7,874 nt of DNA from Gemmatimonadota bacterium (GCA_026713345.1 JAPOOQ010000534.1:1-7874), one strand, 5' to 3'. Positions 1 to 7,234 are shown, numbered from the stretch's first letter. Numbers and translations: made by a program. Notes: generated from the sequence alone by a model not told the origin.

Positions 1-1
1 A

Positions 2-379
2 AAGCCGATGGCGCTCCTGCTCCTGCGCAAGGCTGCCGGCGGAAACGCCACGGTCACCGTGGCTCACAGCCGGACCGGCGACCTGGGGGCGATCACCCGC
101 ACCGCCGACATCCTGGTGGTCGCCGTGGGGTGGCCCGACACCGTCACCCGGGACATGGTCAAGCCGGGCGCCACCGTCATCGACGTGGGCACCAACCGCG
201 TCGACGACCCCGATCACCCGCGCGGCTACAGGGTGGTGGGGGACGTCGACTTCGAGGGCGTGCGCGAGGTGGCGGGCGCGATCACCCCGGTGCCGGGAGG
301 GGTCGGACCGATGACCATCGCCATGCTCCTTGCCAACACGGTCGAGGCGGCGATCAGACTGCGGAAGGCAGGGCGGTGA
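2..379 (+). CDS. folD: FolD, methylenetetrahydrofolate dehydrogenase/cyclohydrolase (3' part, 5' end outside window)
   Basis: This is the C-terminal 125 residues of the bifunctional enzyme that oxidises 5,10-methylene-THF with NADP and hydrolyses the methenyl product to 10-formyl-THF in the cytosol. The frame is open from base 2 and begins with KPM, the end of the family's VGKPM motif, so the ATG at base 8 is internal and the true start lies upstream. A Rossmann-type dinucleotide-binding segment is visible (DILVVAVG, then GATVIDVGTNR). The second FolD signature, PGGVGPMT, lies at 293-316, followed by the usual NT motif and a C-terminal helix. The TGA stop (377-379) overlaps the GTG start of xseA, which implies translational coupling. 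Only the truncation limits the call. Confidence 0.96.
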   Translation, partial: KPMALLLLRKAAGGNATVTVAHSRTGDLGAITRTADILVVAVGWPDTVTRDMVKPGATVIDVGTNRVDDPDHPRGYRVVGDVDFEGVREVAGAITPVPGGVGPMTIAMLLANTVEAAIRLRKAGR

Positions 380-1593
380 GCGAGCGGGGCGCGCCCGGCG
401 AGGACAACCTGGACCTGTTCCGGGACCGCGAGGCGCCCGCGCCGCGGGTGTGGACGGTGACCCAGGTGAACCGCGCCGTCCGTCTCCTGCTGGAGCAGAC
501 CCTCCCGCAGCTCTGGGTCACCGGCGAGGTCGCCAACTTCCGCCGGCACCGCTCCGGCCACTGCTATTTCACGCTCAAGGACAAGACCGCCCAGCTGCGG
601 TGCGTCATGTTCCGGCGCGAGGCCAGGGCGCTGCCCACCGACCCAGAGGAGGGGATGACGCTGCGTGTCTTCGGTGGCCTGACGCTGTACGAGGCCCGTG
701 GCGCCTACCAGTTCGTGGTCACGCGCCTCGAAGCCGAGCTCGCCGAGGGAATGTGGAAGCTGGCGTTCGACCGGCTGCGCCGGAAGCTGGACGCCGAAGG
801 GCTCACCGATCCGGCGCGCAGACGTCCCCTGCCGGAGTTTCCACGCACGGTGGGGGTGGTCACATCGCCCGGGAGCGCGGCGTTGCGCGACATCATCGCG
901 GTGACCGCGCGGCGCGCGCCCTGGCTTCGCCTGCTCGTGCGCGGCGCGGCGGTGCAGGGGCGGGGGAGCGGGGCCGGGATCGCGGACGCGATCACGACGC
1001 TGGCCGGGCGCGGCGTGGACCTCATCGTCGTCGCGCGGGGCGGCGGCTCGATCGAGGATCTCTGGGGCTTCAACGAGGAGCCCGTCGCGCGGGCGGTCGC
1101 GGAGTGCCCCGTGCCGGTGGTCTCCGGGGTAGGACACGAGACCGACGTCACGATCTGCGATCTGGTGGCCGACCTGAGGGCGGCGACCCCCTCGGCGGCG
1201 GCCGAGGCGGTGGCCCCCGACCGGAAGGCTCTGGCGCGCAGGCTCGACGGGCTCCGGCAACGCCTGGGAAGGACCTTGGCGGCACAGGCGCGTGCCCGCC
1301 GGTGGCGGCTGGGCTCGGGAGCGTCCCGGCTGTCGGAGGCTGTGCGCCGGCGGGTGCGCCGCGAGGCGGGCAAGCTGGCTGCCGCGGCCGCGGCGATGGA
1401 GGCGCTGTCCCCGCTGTCGACGTTGGCGCGCGGGTACGCCGTGCCCCTCGACGAGGAGGGGAGACTGCTGCGCACCACCCGCGACTTCACCCCGGCGCGT
1501 CTTTTCAGGCTGCGCGTCGTGGACGGGAGCGTGCCCTGCGCGGTGGCGGGTGCGCCGAAGCCGCAACCGGGAGTAGCCGAAATTGGACGCTGA
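376..1593 (+). CDS. xseA: Exodeoxyribonuclease VII large subunit
   Basis: This is the catalytic large subunit of exonuclease VII, which degrades single-stranded DNA from both ends to oligonucleotides and works with several copies of XseB. The product is 405 residues, normal for the family. An N-terminal OB-fold (about 25-120) starts at WTVTQVNRAVR and contains GHCYFTLKD. The catalytic core has VVTSPGSAALRDI (161-173), VARGGGSIEDLWGFNEE (219-235) and VVSGVGHETDVTICDLVADLRAATPS within 248-273. A basic, Ala/Arg-rich helical segment (about 283-340) and the conserved SPLSTLARGYA complete the protein. The start is GTG at 376, preceded by GGAAGG at 363-368. A longer in-frame extension to base 130 would lie wholly inside folD and has no family similarity. 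The start overlaps the folD stop as GTGA, and the 3' end overlaps xseB by 11 bases. Confidence 0.96.
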   Translation: MSERGAPGEDNLDLFRDREAPAPRVWTVTQVNRAVRLLLEQTLPQLWVTGEVANFRRHRSGHCYFTLKDKTAQLRCVMFRREARALPTDPEEGMTLRVFGGLTLYEARGAYQFVVTRLEAELAEGMWKLAFDRLRRKLDAEGLTDPARRRPLPEFPRTVGVVTSPGSAALRDIIAVTARRAPWLRLLVRGAAVQGRGSGAGIADAITTLAGRGVDLIVVARGGGSIEDLWGFNEEPVARAVAECPVPVVSGVGHETDVTICDLVADLRAATPSAAAEAVAPDRKALARRLDGLRQRLGRTLAAQARARRWRLGSGASRLSEAVRRRVRREAGKLAAAAAAMEALSPLSTLARGYAVPLDEEGRLLRTTRDFTPARLFRLRVVDGSVPCAVAGAPKPQPGVAEIGR

Positions 1594-1849
1594 TTCGCCG
1601 CGTGAGCCGGGGCTCGACGAGCTCATCCGCCGGATCGAGGAGATCGTGCGCCGGCTGGACTCCGATTCGCTGGGGCTCGACGATGCTCTTGCCCTCTTCG
1701 AGGAGGGAGTGGGGCACCTGGCTGGCGCGCGGGAGATCCTCGAACGCACCGAACTCAGGATTGCGGAGCTGATCGGCCCGGAAGGGGAGGCGGTTCAGGA
1801 GCTCGGACAGCCGGCCGGTGTGGACCCGGATGACAGAGACGATGACTGA
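1583..1849 (+). CDS. xseB: Exodeoxyribonuclease VII small subunit
   Basis: This small helical subunit (88 residues) of exonuclease VII binds the helical arm of XseA and is needed for activity. The typical two-helix pattern is visible: LDELIRRIEEIVRRL (11-25), then the conserved LGLDDALALFEEGV (30-43) and a second long helix LAGAREILERTELRIAEL. A short acidic tail rich in Asp follows. Translation starts at a TTG (1583) inside the last codons of xseA. The GGGAG at 1569-1573 gives a plausible ribosome binding site with 9-base spacing. No ATG lies nearby that would keep the first helix. The direct overlap with xseA fits coupled production of the two subunits. Its 3' end overlaps the start of the prenyl synthase gene. 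Confidence 0.93.
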   Translation: MDADSPREPGLDELIRRIEEIVRRLDSDSLGLDDALALFEEGVGHLAGAREILERTELRIAELIGPEGEAVQELGQPAGVDPDDRDDD

Positions 1850-2762
1850 AGCTTCCTTCCGGTGCTTCCTTGCGGAGCGCCGGGAGGAGGTGGAGGCGGC
1901 CCTGCGCCGGTGCGTCGGGGGGCTTGCGGCACTGGTCCCCGCACCCGTGCGCGCTGCCGTGCAGGATGGCGCGCTCGGAGGGGGCAAGCGCCTGCGACCC
2001 ATTCTGCTGGTGACGGCCTGCGAAGAGCTCGGAGGCGAGACGGGTGAAGCCGTGTACGACCTGTCGGTGTCGGTGGAACTGATCCACGCGTACTCGCTCC
2101 TGCACGACGATCTGCCCTGCATGGACGACGCACCGGTGCGCCGGGGCCGGCCGACCGCGCACGTCACCCATGGTGTGCGGGCTGCCGCGGTGGCGGGAGC
2201 GGCGATGATTCCCTGGGCCGCGGCCTGGGCATTCGAGTCGGCGCTGCGGGCGGGGCGCAACCGCGAGGAGGCGCGCGGTATCACGCTGCATCTGCTCGAG
2301 GCCGCGGGTGCGGGCGGCATGATCGGCGGACAGGCGCTGGATCTCCTCGCCGAGGACCGGTCCCCGCACGGTGCCGCGCCGCTCGACGAGGCGGGGCTCG
2401 AGCGGCTCCACGGGATGAAGACGGGAGCGCTGCTCACGGCGTCGCTGGAGATCGGCGCCATGGCGACGGGTGGGGGGGACGCCGTGCTCGCCGCGATGGG
2501 GCGCTTCGGGCGCGGCGTGGGGCTCGCCTTCCAGGTCATGGACGATGTGCTCGATGCGACAGGTTCGGCGGAGGTCCTTGGAAAGCGCCCTTCGGACAGC
2601 GAACATGGGAAGTCCACCTATGTTCAGCTTCTGGGCGTGGACGGCGCGCGGAATCGGGCGCGCGCGCTGGTCGCCCGCGCGACCGCGTCCCTCGACGCGG
2701 CCGGGCTGGCCGCGCCCCGGCTGAGGGAACTTGCCCGGTTCGTGATCGAGCGACGGCGATGA
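1830..2762 (+). CDS. ispA: Short-chain polyprenyl diphosphate synthase, probably farnesyl diphosphate synthase
   Basis: This trans-prenyltransferase condenses isopentenyl diphosphate with allylic diphosphates and feeds isoprenoid (quinone, bactoprenol, carotenoid) synthesis. All class I marks are present, numbered from ATG 1830 (310 residues): GGGKRLRP at 50-57, the first Asp-rich motif DDLPCMDD at 93-100 followed by RRGRPTAH, GGQALDL, MKTGALL (196-202), FQ at 234-235, the second Asp-rich motif DDVLD at 238-242, and KSTY. Tyr88, five residues before the first motif, together with the two-residue insertion in that motif, fits bacterial FPP synthases. GGPP synthase is not excluded, because PCMDDA also occurs in CrtE proteins. 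The start is uncertain: GTG 1818, ATG 1830 and ATG 1842 are all in frame and none has a strong Shine-Dalgarno. All three overlap xseB. The stop overlaps nadK as ATGA. Confidence 0.9.
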   Translation: MTETMTEASFRCFLAERREEVEAALRRCVGGLAALVPAPVRAAVQDGALGGGKRLRPILLVTACEELGGETGEAVYDLSVSVELIHAYSLLHDDLPCMDDAPVRRGRPTAHVTHGVRAAAVAGAAMIPWAAAWAFESALRAGRNREEARGITLHLLEAAGAGGMIGGQALDLLAEDRSPHGAAPLDEAGLERLHGMKTGALLTASLEIGAMATGGGDAVLAAMGRFGRGVGLAFQVMDDVLDATGSAEVLGKRPSDSEHGKSTYVQLLGVDGARNRARALVARATASLDAAGLAAPRLRELARFVIERRR

Positions 2763-3664
2763 AGAACCGCAGCTTCCGAACCGTAGGAATAGTAGGACGC
2801 ACAGCCGCGGGCGGTCCCGACGGCCGGATCGGCGCGGCCTGCCGCGAAATTGCCGCCACCGCCGTGGAGTGCGGCGCCACCGCCCGTGTGGAGCCCGCAC
2901 TGGCGATGGCCGCCCCCGGTCTGTCCACCGTTGACCTCAGCGCCGATGCGGTCGACCTGGTCGTCTCGCTGGGCGGGGACGGCACTCTGCTGCGCGCGGC
3001 CCGGCTCCTCTTCGGCCGCGACATCCCCGTCCTGGGGATCAACCTGGGCAGCCTGGGGTTTCTCACCTCGGTGTCCGCCGACGGGATCGCGGACGCCATG
3101 CGCAGCGTTCTCGGCGGCGATTTTTTCCTGGAGCGGCGCAGGACCCTCACCGCAGAGATCCGGGACACGGGGGGGACCACGCGCCGCACCTTCACGGTCC
3201 TGAACGACGCCGTTGTGCACAAGGCCGGCGTGGCCCAGGTCGTCCACCTCGGCATGTGGGTGGGGCCTCAGGACGATCTGGACGAGATCGGCAGCTTCTC
3301 GGGCGACGGGGTCATCCTCTCCACCCCCACCGGGTCCACCGCGTATTCGCTCTCGGCCGGCGGGCCGATCATCGTGCCGGAACTCAACTGCTTCCTCGTC
3401 ACCCCCATACTGCCGCACACCCTGGCGCTCCGCCCCCTGCTCGTCCCCGGCGGCGAGGAGATCACCGTGACCGCGCTCGACCGCCGCGAACCGCTCCTGC
3501 TGACGGTGGACGGACAGGAGGGCGGCACCGTTCGGCACGGCGACCGGGTGGTCGTGCGGATGGCGACCTTCCGCGTCCCCCTCGTTCGGCTTCCCGGACA
3601 TTCATTCTTCGCCACCTTGAGACGGAAGTTGAGCTGGGCAGTCAGGCCTGCCGACGGCAGCTGA
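2759..3664 (+). CDS. nadK: NAD kinase (ATP/polyphosphate-dependent)
   Basis: The enzyme phosphorylates NAD+ to NADP+ in the cytosol and is the only route to NADP. The product is 301 residues, standard length. Diagnostic motifs are GGDG (72-75) with TLLRAARLL after it, GINLGSLGFL (93-102), the ND pair at 149-150 that contacts the nicotinamide ribose, and GDGVILSTPTGSTAY (182-196) followed by SLSAGGPI. A C-terminal beta-rich part contains LTVDGQ (248-253). The ATG at 2759 overlaps the stop of the prenyl synthase (ATGA). There is no good Shine-Dalgarno, so translation is probably coupled to the gene upstream. In many bacteria dxs and tlyA lie between ispA and nadK in this cluster; here they are absent. 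The last codons and stop lie within a set of complementary GGCAG/CTGCC segments. Confidence 0.95.
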   Translation: MKNRSFRTVGIVGRTAAGGPDGRIGAACREIAATAVECGATARVEPALAMAAPGLSTVDLSADAVDLVVSLGGDGTLLRAARLLFGRDIPVLGINLGSLGFLTSVSADGIADAMRSVLGGDFFLERRRTLTAEIRDTGGTTRRTFTVLNDAVVHKAGVAQVVHLGMWVGPQDDLDEIGSFSGDGVILSTPTGSTAYSLSAGGPIIVPELNCFLVTPILPHTLALRPLLVPGGEEITVTALDRREPLLLTVDGQEGGTVRHGDRVVVRMATFRVPLVRLPGHSFFATLRRKLSWAVRPADGS

Positions 3665-3676
3665 GCCCATCCTGCC
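3637..3676 (+). repeat. Four alternating complementary 5-base segments at the end of nadK
   Basis: GGCAG occurs at 3637-3641 and 3656-3660, and its complement CTGCC at 3648-3652 and 3672-3676. The middle two extend to CTGCCG-A-CGGCAG (3648-3660), a perfect inverted repeat that spans the final nadK codons. In RNA the segments could pair 1:2 plus 3:4, or alternatively 2:3, like competing hairpins. No U-tract follows, so this is not a canonical intrinsic terminator. It may be chance in GC-rich DNA. Confidence 0.35.
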
Positions 3677-3697
3677 ATCCCGGCGCCCGCGGGCCGC

Positions 3698-3703
3698 TAT
3701 AAT
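3698..3703 (+). promoter_or_regulatory. Candidate -10 box (TATAAT) of a recN promoter
   Basis: A perfect TATAAT lies in an otherwise GC-rich 47-base gap between nadK and recN. It ends 8 bases before the recN ATG at 3712, so a normal start site would fall at or next to the A of the ATG and give a leaderless mRNA. No good -35 hexamer is seen 16-18 bases upstream. A 10-base palindrome, GCCCGCGGGC (3685-3694), sits directly upstream of the hexamer. No LexA-type box was recognised. Confidence 0.5.
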
Positions 3704-3711
3704 CGTTGTTC

Positions 3712-5415
3712 ATGCTGATCGAGTTGAGAATCCGCGACTTCGCCGTCCTCGAGGACCTGGCGATGTCTCTTGAACCGGGACTGAATGTGGTCTCGGGCGA
3801 GACCGGCGCGGGCAAGTCCATCGTCGTGAACGCGCTGGAGGTGCTGCTGGGTGGCCGCGCCTCGTCCGGGATGGTGCGAAGCGGCGCGGCGCGCGCGGTG
3901 GTCGAGGGGGTGGCGGACATCGAGGGGCTCGACGGGGTGCCGGGGGTGCTCGAGGAACTGGGACTGCAAGCGGACGACGACCTGTTGGTGTTGAGGCGCG
4001 AGGTCCGTAGCGGGGGGCGAAGCCGCGCCTGGCTGAACGGATCCCCGGTCACGGCGTCCGTGCTGCGCCGGATCGGCTCGCTGCTGGTGGATATTCACGG
4101 GCAGCACGAGCACCAGCGCCTGCTGTCGGCGGACTTCCAGCGCGAGGTGCTCGACGCGTTCGGCGGGCATCGGGAGCTGGCCGAGCGGGTGGACGGCGCC
4201 TACCGCCGGGTCGCGGAGCTGGAGGGGCGGATCGAGGATCTGGAGGAGCGCCGGCGCGAACTGGCGAGCCGGGCCGACTTCATCCGCTTTCGGCTGGGCG
4301 AGATCCGTGGGGCGAGGATCCGCGCGGGCGAGGACGAGGAGCTGCGTGCCGAGGCCACCCGCCTGGCCAACGCCGACCTGCTCGCGCGCGAGACCCTCGA
4401 ACTGCAGACACTCCTGCACAGCGGCGAGGACGCCGTCACGGACAGGCTCTCCCGCGCGGCCACCCGCCTGTCCCGCCTGAGCGAGAGCGACCCCGCGCTC
4501 ACCTCCCACGCGGCCGCGCTCGAGGACGCCTACCACCGTGTAGCGGAAGCGGCCGCCGAGCTCGCTGCGTACGGCAGCGCGATCGACCACGACCCCGCAC
4601 GGCTCGACGAACTGCGCGAGCGGCAGGCGGCCCTCCAAACGCTGATGCGGAAGTACGGCCCGACCCTCGCGGCGGTGATCGAGACCGGGGAGACCCTGGC
4701 GCGGGAGCTCGACGAGTTCGAAACAGGGGCGCTCGATGCCGCCACCCTGCGCGGCCGCTTCGAGCGCGCGCAGGCCGAATGGCGGAGCGCGGCGGAGGAT
4801 CTCTCGGAACGCCGCCGCCGCGCGGCCGGCTCGCTGTCGGACAAGGCGGAAGCCATCTTCCCCGGGCTCGGGCTCGAAGGAGGGCGTTTTCTGGTGGAGT
4901 TCGAGCCGCTGCCGGCACCGTCGGCGCGGGGGCTTGAGCGGATCCGCTTCATGGCCACGATGAACCCGGGTTTCCCGCCGGGCCCGCTGTCGCGGATCGC
5001 TTCCGGGGGCGAGCTCTCCCGGGTGATGCTGGCGCTGAAGTCGGTGCTCGCCGGGATCGACGACCTCCCCACCCTCGTATTCGACGAGATCGACGCCGGC
5101 ATCGGGGGTGTGGTGGCGGCCAGCGTGGGGGAGCGGCTGGTGGAGGTGGCGCGGGGGAGGCAGGTTGTGGCGATCACCCACCTCGCCCGCATCGCGGCGC
5201 GCGCGGCCACGCACTTCGCGGTCGAGAAGCACACGGTGGAGGGGGCGGCGGCGACCCGGCTCAAGCGCCTCGACGCCGGCGCACGGGTGCGCGAGATCGC
5301 TCGCATGCTGGGGGGCGATCCCGATTCGGAGACGTCGCTGAACCACGCGCGGGCGCTGCTGGTGGGTTCAGCCGCCCCAGATCCGGCGGAAGAGGCGGAA
5401 CCCGACTTCCAGTGA
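3712..5415 (+). CDS. recN: DNA repair protein RecN (SMC-like ATPase)
   Basis: RecN is a cytosolic SMC-like ATPase that acts early in double-strand break repair with RecA. The product is 567 residues, normal length. The N-terminus MLIELRIRDFAVLEDL is the family start, which is why ATG 3712 is preferred over the in-frame TTG at 3706. The Walker A motif GETGAGKS lies at 29-36 and DIHGQHEHQRLL shortly before the coiled-coil region (roughly 150-400, rich in Glu, Arg and Ala). The ABC signature SGGELSR is at 431-437, Walker B LVFDE at 455-459 followed by IDAGIGG, and the H-loop ITHL at 488-491. The conserved core ends near HARALL. A further 17-residue acidic tail is encoded mostly in the 48 bases that overlap the convergent barrel gene. 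No Shine-Dalgarno is visible, in line with a leaderless start. Confidence 0.96.
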   Translation: MLIELRIRDFAVLEDLAMSLEPGLNVVSGETGAGKSIVVNALEVLLGGRASSGMVRSGAARAVVEGVADIEGLDGVPGVLEELGLQADDDLLVLRREVRSGGRSRAWLNGSPVTASVLRRIGSLLVDIHGQHEHQRLLSADFQREVLDAFGGHRELAERVDGAYRRVAELEGRIEDLEERRRELASRADFIRFRLGEIRGARIRAGEDEELRAEATRLANADLLARETLELQTLLHSGEDAVTDRLSRAATRLSRLSESDPALTSHAAALEDAYHRVAEAAAELAAYGSAIDHDPARLDELRERQAALQTLMRKYGPTLAAVIETGETLARELDEFETGALDAATLRGRFERAQAEWRSAAEDLSERRRRAAGSLSDKAEAIFPGLGLEGGRFLVEFEPLPAPSARGLERIRFMATMNPGFPPGPLSRIASGGELSRVMLALKSVLAGIDDLPTLVFDEIDAGIGGVVAASVGERLVEVARGRQVVAITHLARIAARAATHFAVEKHTVEGAAATRLKRLDAGARVREIARMLGGDPDSETSLNHARALLVGSAAPDPAEEAEPDFQ

Positions 5416-6921
5416 TGCCTCCCGGGGGACATCGCTGTCGCTGCCCCCGACCACCTGGCGATACACGACCCGGATCTCGAGCGGGGCGCCGGAGATCCCG
5501 CCCTGGTCCGCGGCCGCGCGGTTGTACACCATGCCGAGCAACAGGTGGCTCGCGGAGTAGCCGGTGCTGGGAACGAGGATCGACGGGTCGGGGGGAGTGG
5601 CCGGTGGGGCCGCGGCGGGATCAGGGTCCACCTGTGGCCGCAGCGCGAACGAGTCCTCGCCCTTGCGGAAGAGGCGGTAGCCCGCCAGCGCGGACAGCCC
5701 CTCCGAGATCCGGAACCACGGCGACAGCTCCACGATCTGGTAGTCGCCGGGGTCCCAGTCGAGTTGCGCCTGGGTGGAAAGGGGAGCGAAGGGAGCCGCC
5801 GGATCGAAGACGCGCCGCTCGCTCCCGCCCCCGACCTGAACACCGTAGCGCAGGTCCGCCCACAGACCGAAGCCGCGCGGCCAGCGCCCGTTCATCCAGC
5901 CCCTCAGTTCCACATCCCACTGGGCATCGCCGGAACCGGTGGCCAGAAAGTTGGCCGGATCGGCCTGCGACCCTGTGGGGAGACGGATCGTGGCGCCGGC
6001 GCCGGCAGCGACCCGGTAGGACGACTCCGTGCCTCCAGCCTCGGCCAGGCGCGCATCCGCCCGCAACTCCACGTCGCCCAGTTGCCAGTCCGACCGCCAC
6101 TTGGCCAGCCCCTGCGAGGCCGCGATGCCGTAGCGGGGGTCGGTGACGAAGGACTGCAGGTCTTCGAACGTGACCGGGGTGGTGGAGAGCGGGATCGTGC
6201 CCGGGGAGGTCACGCCGGCCGCCGCGAAGGCCTCGGAGAGGGCGGCAAGTCTGGCCTGCAGCGCCTCGCCGGCCGCGGACGACGCCAACGGAGCGAACAT
6301 CTCGCCGTAGAGGAGCGACGCGGAGCCCTCGAAGTCGCTCGCCTCCTGGAGGACGCGGGTCGCCCCGGCGCACTCGGGCGACGACGGATCCATCTCGCAG
6401 GTGGCGTCCCGGTAGGCGCCGTAGTCCGCGATCGCGCTCTGCAGGCCGTTCATGAATATGGTCACCGGCACTTCACCGTCGAGCACGGGGTTGAAACCGG
6501 CGTTCGCGGCGACGGAATCCGCCGAGAAATGGAGGCTGAACTCGGCGTCGCTGCCGGCCAGTGGAACGACGGCTCCCACAGTGAGCCAGTCGAAGACGCC
6601 GACATCCAGCGCGATCGGGACCCTTGCCGAGCCCCTCTCTGCCACCGTCTGCATCGACCCGAGGGTCAGGTTCCAGGGCTCCCCGATCATCGAGGCGACG
6701 GCGGACTCGGTGCGCGCGAGGAAGGGGAAGACTCCCGCTCCCGCCGGTCCGCTCAGGGCGCTCGTCAGCCGCTCATCCGCATACGACGCGTACAGTCCGC
6801 GCGCGTCGAGGCGGAGCGTCCCCCGGGGGACCAGCGGCGAATACGGCTCCTGGGCGACCGCGGCCGATGAAGCGGCGAGGGCGCAGAGTGCGGCGACGGC
6901 CGGGGATACGGTGCGGTGCAA
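5368..6921 (-). CDS. Predicted outer-membrane beta-barrel protein of unknown function
   Basis: I do not recognise a specific family. From the TTG at 6921-6919 the product is 517 residues and opens with a typical Sec signal peptide: MHRT, a hydrophobic Ala/Leu/Val core, and AVA-Q at residue 23/24. The ATG at 7074 would add 51 polar residues, bury the signal and run almost to the tRNA promoter, so I reject it; no clear Shine-Dalgarno supports either start. The body is rich in alternating amphipathic strands (for example YRVAAGAGATIRLPTG, then WDVELRGWMNG and GFGLWADLRYGVQ), as in barrels of the MetA-pathway/transporter type. An Ala-rich helical stretch lies at about 186-236, just after a Cys pair (175 and 184) that could form a disulfide. 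A Pro/Asp-rich loop lies at 432-446. The C-terminus has a strand-like LEVGFRLF. The lipobox is absent. The gene converges on recN with a 48-base overlap. Confidence 0.75.
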   Translation of the reverse strand: MHRTVSPAVAALCALAASSAAVAQEPYSPLVPRGTLRLDARGLYASYADERLTSALSGPAGAGVFPFLARTESAVASMIGEPWNLTLGSMQTVAERGSARVPIALDVGVFDWLTVGAVVPLAGSDAEFSLHFSADSVAANAGFNPVLDGEVPVTIFMNGLQSAIADYGAYRDATCEMDPSSPECAGATRVLQEASDFEGSASLLYGEMFAPLASSAAGEALQARLAALSEAFAAAGVTSPGTIPLSTTPVTFEDLQSFVTDPRYGIAASQGLAKWRSDWQLGDVELRADARLAEAGGTESSYRVAAGAGATIRLPTGSQADPANFLATGSGDAQWDVELRGWMNGRWPRGFGLWADLRYGVQVGGGSERRVFDPAAPFAPLSTQAQLDWDPGDYQIVELSPWFRISEGLSALAGYRLFRKGEDSFALRPQVDPDPAAAPPATPPDPSILVPSTGYSASHLLLGMVYNRAAADQGGISGAPLEIRVVYRQVVGGSDSDVPREASLEVGFRLFRRIWGG

Positions 6922-7118
6922 CGGCTGGTCCGGTCTTTCGGCTGAGGGCAGCGTGGCGGCGCCACGAAAGCGGGTCAGTGAAGATAATGCCGCTCGCCGA
7001 GGGGACGAACCGGGGACCGGGCATCGTGCCTGGCCGACGGCAGCCCGTGCCCCCGGACAGACCGGTTGCACCATGCTTGACAGGGTGCCCGGTGGGGCCT
7101 AGGGTTCTAGTCCCCCAC
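6922..7118. other. Divergent intergenic region between the barrel gene and tRNA-Gly
   Basis: These 197 bases hold the likely leftward promoter of the barrel gene and the rightward tRNA promoter. No convincing conserved gene is seen. On the minus strand a small AT-rich patch at about 6983-6992 (reading CATTATCTTC) could serve as a -10 region for the barrel gene, but its -35 match is poor. The rightward promoter is annotated separately. Confidence 0.5.
7077..7105 (+). promoter_or_regulatory. Sigma70-type promoter of the tRNA-Gly gene
   Basis: A perfect -35 hexamer TTGACA (7077-7082) is followed, after exactly 17 bases, by TAGGGT (7100-7105), which matches TATAAT at the key first, second and last positions. 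Transcription would begin around 7112-7114, a few bases before the mature tRNA-Gly 5' end at 7119. It could also drive the downstream tRNA-Cys and the selenoprotein gene, since no strong terminator intervenes. Confidence 0.75.
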
Positions 7119-7191
7119 GCGGGAATAGCTCAGTTGGTAGAGCACCACCTTGCCAGGGTGGGGGTCGCCGGTTCGAGTCCGGTTTCCCGCT
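7119..7191 (+). tRNA. tRNA-Gly (anticodon GCC)
   Basis: The 73-base cloverleaf folds fully. The acceptor stem GCGGGAA (7119-7125) pairs with TTCCCGC (7184-7190). The D stem is GCTC/GAGC (7128-7131/7140-7143). The anticodon stem CCACC/GGTGG encloses loop TTGCCAG with anticodon GCC at 7152-7154. The T stem GCCGG/CCGGT (one G-U pair) encloses TTCGAGT. The discriminator is T at 7191. CCA is not encoded, so it must be added by nucleotidyltransferase. This tRNA reads GGC and GGU codons. Confidence 0.97.
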
Positions 7192-7234
7192 CTGTACCCA
7201 GGTTGGACCAGCCGCGGCGCACCGCCGCTGATCG

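Noticed and set aside
226..1749. Long minus-strand reading frame opposite folD, xseA and xseB
   Set aside because: Its composition is Arg/Pro/Ser/Gln-rich low-complexity with no recognisable domain, as expected for the antisense of GC-rich coding sequence.
330..1772. Long plus-strand reading frame overlapping xseA in another frame
   Set aside because: Its translation is dominated by Gly, Ala and Arg with no domain, and xseA in the same DNA has unmistakable family motifs.
3665..3711. LexA/SOS operator upstream of recN
   Set aside because: recN is SOS-controlled in some bacteria, but neither a CTGT-N8-ACAG nor a GAAC-N4-GTTC type box is present. The palindrome at 3685-3694 is pure GC and has no known operator match.
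3697..5346. Long minus-strand frame opposite recN
   Set aside because: Shadow of the third-position GC bias of recN; no domain, signal peptide or ribosome site is visible.
5545..6870. Long plus-strand frame opposite the barrel gene
   Set aside because: Arg/Gly-rich with no motif, whereas the opposite strand encodes a signal peptide and regular amphipathic strands.
6922..7074. Extending the barrel protein to the ATG at 7074
   Set aside because: It would put 51 polar, Pro/Arg-rich residues before a good signal peptide and almost reach the tRNA-Gly promoter. The TTG at 6921 gives a normal signal sequence at the N-terminus.
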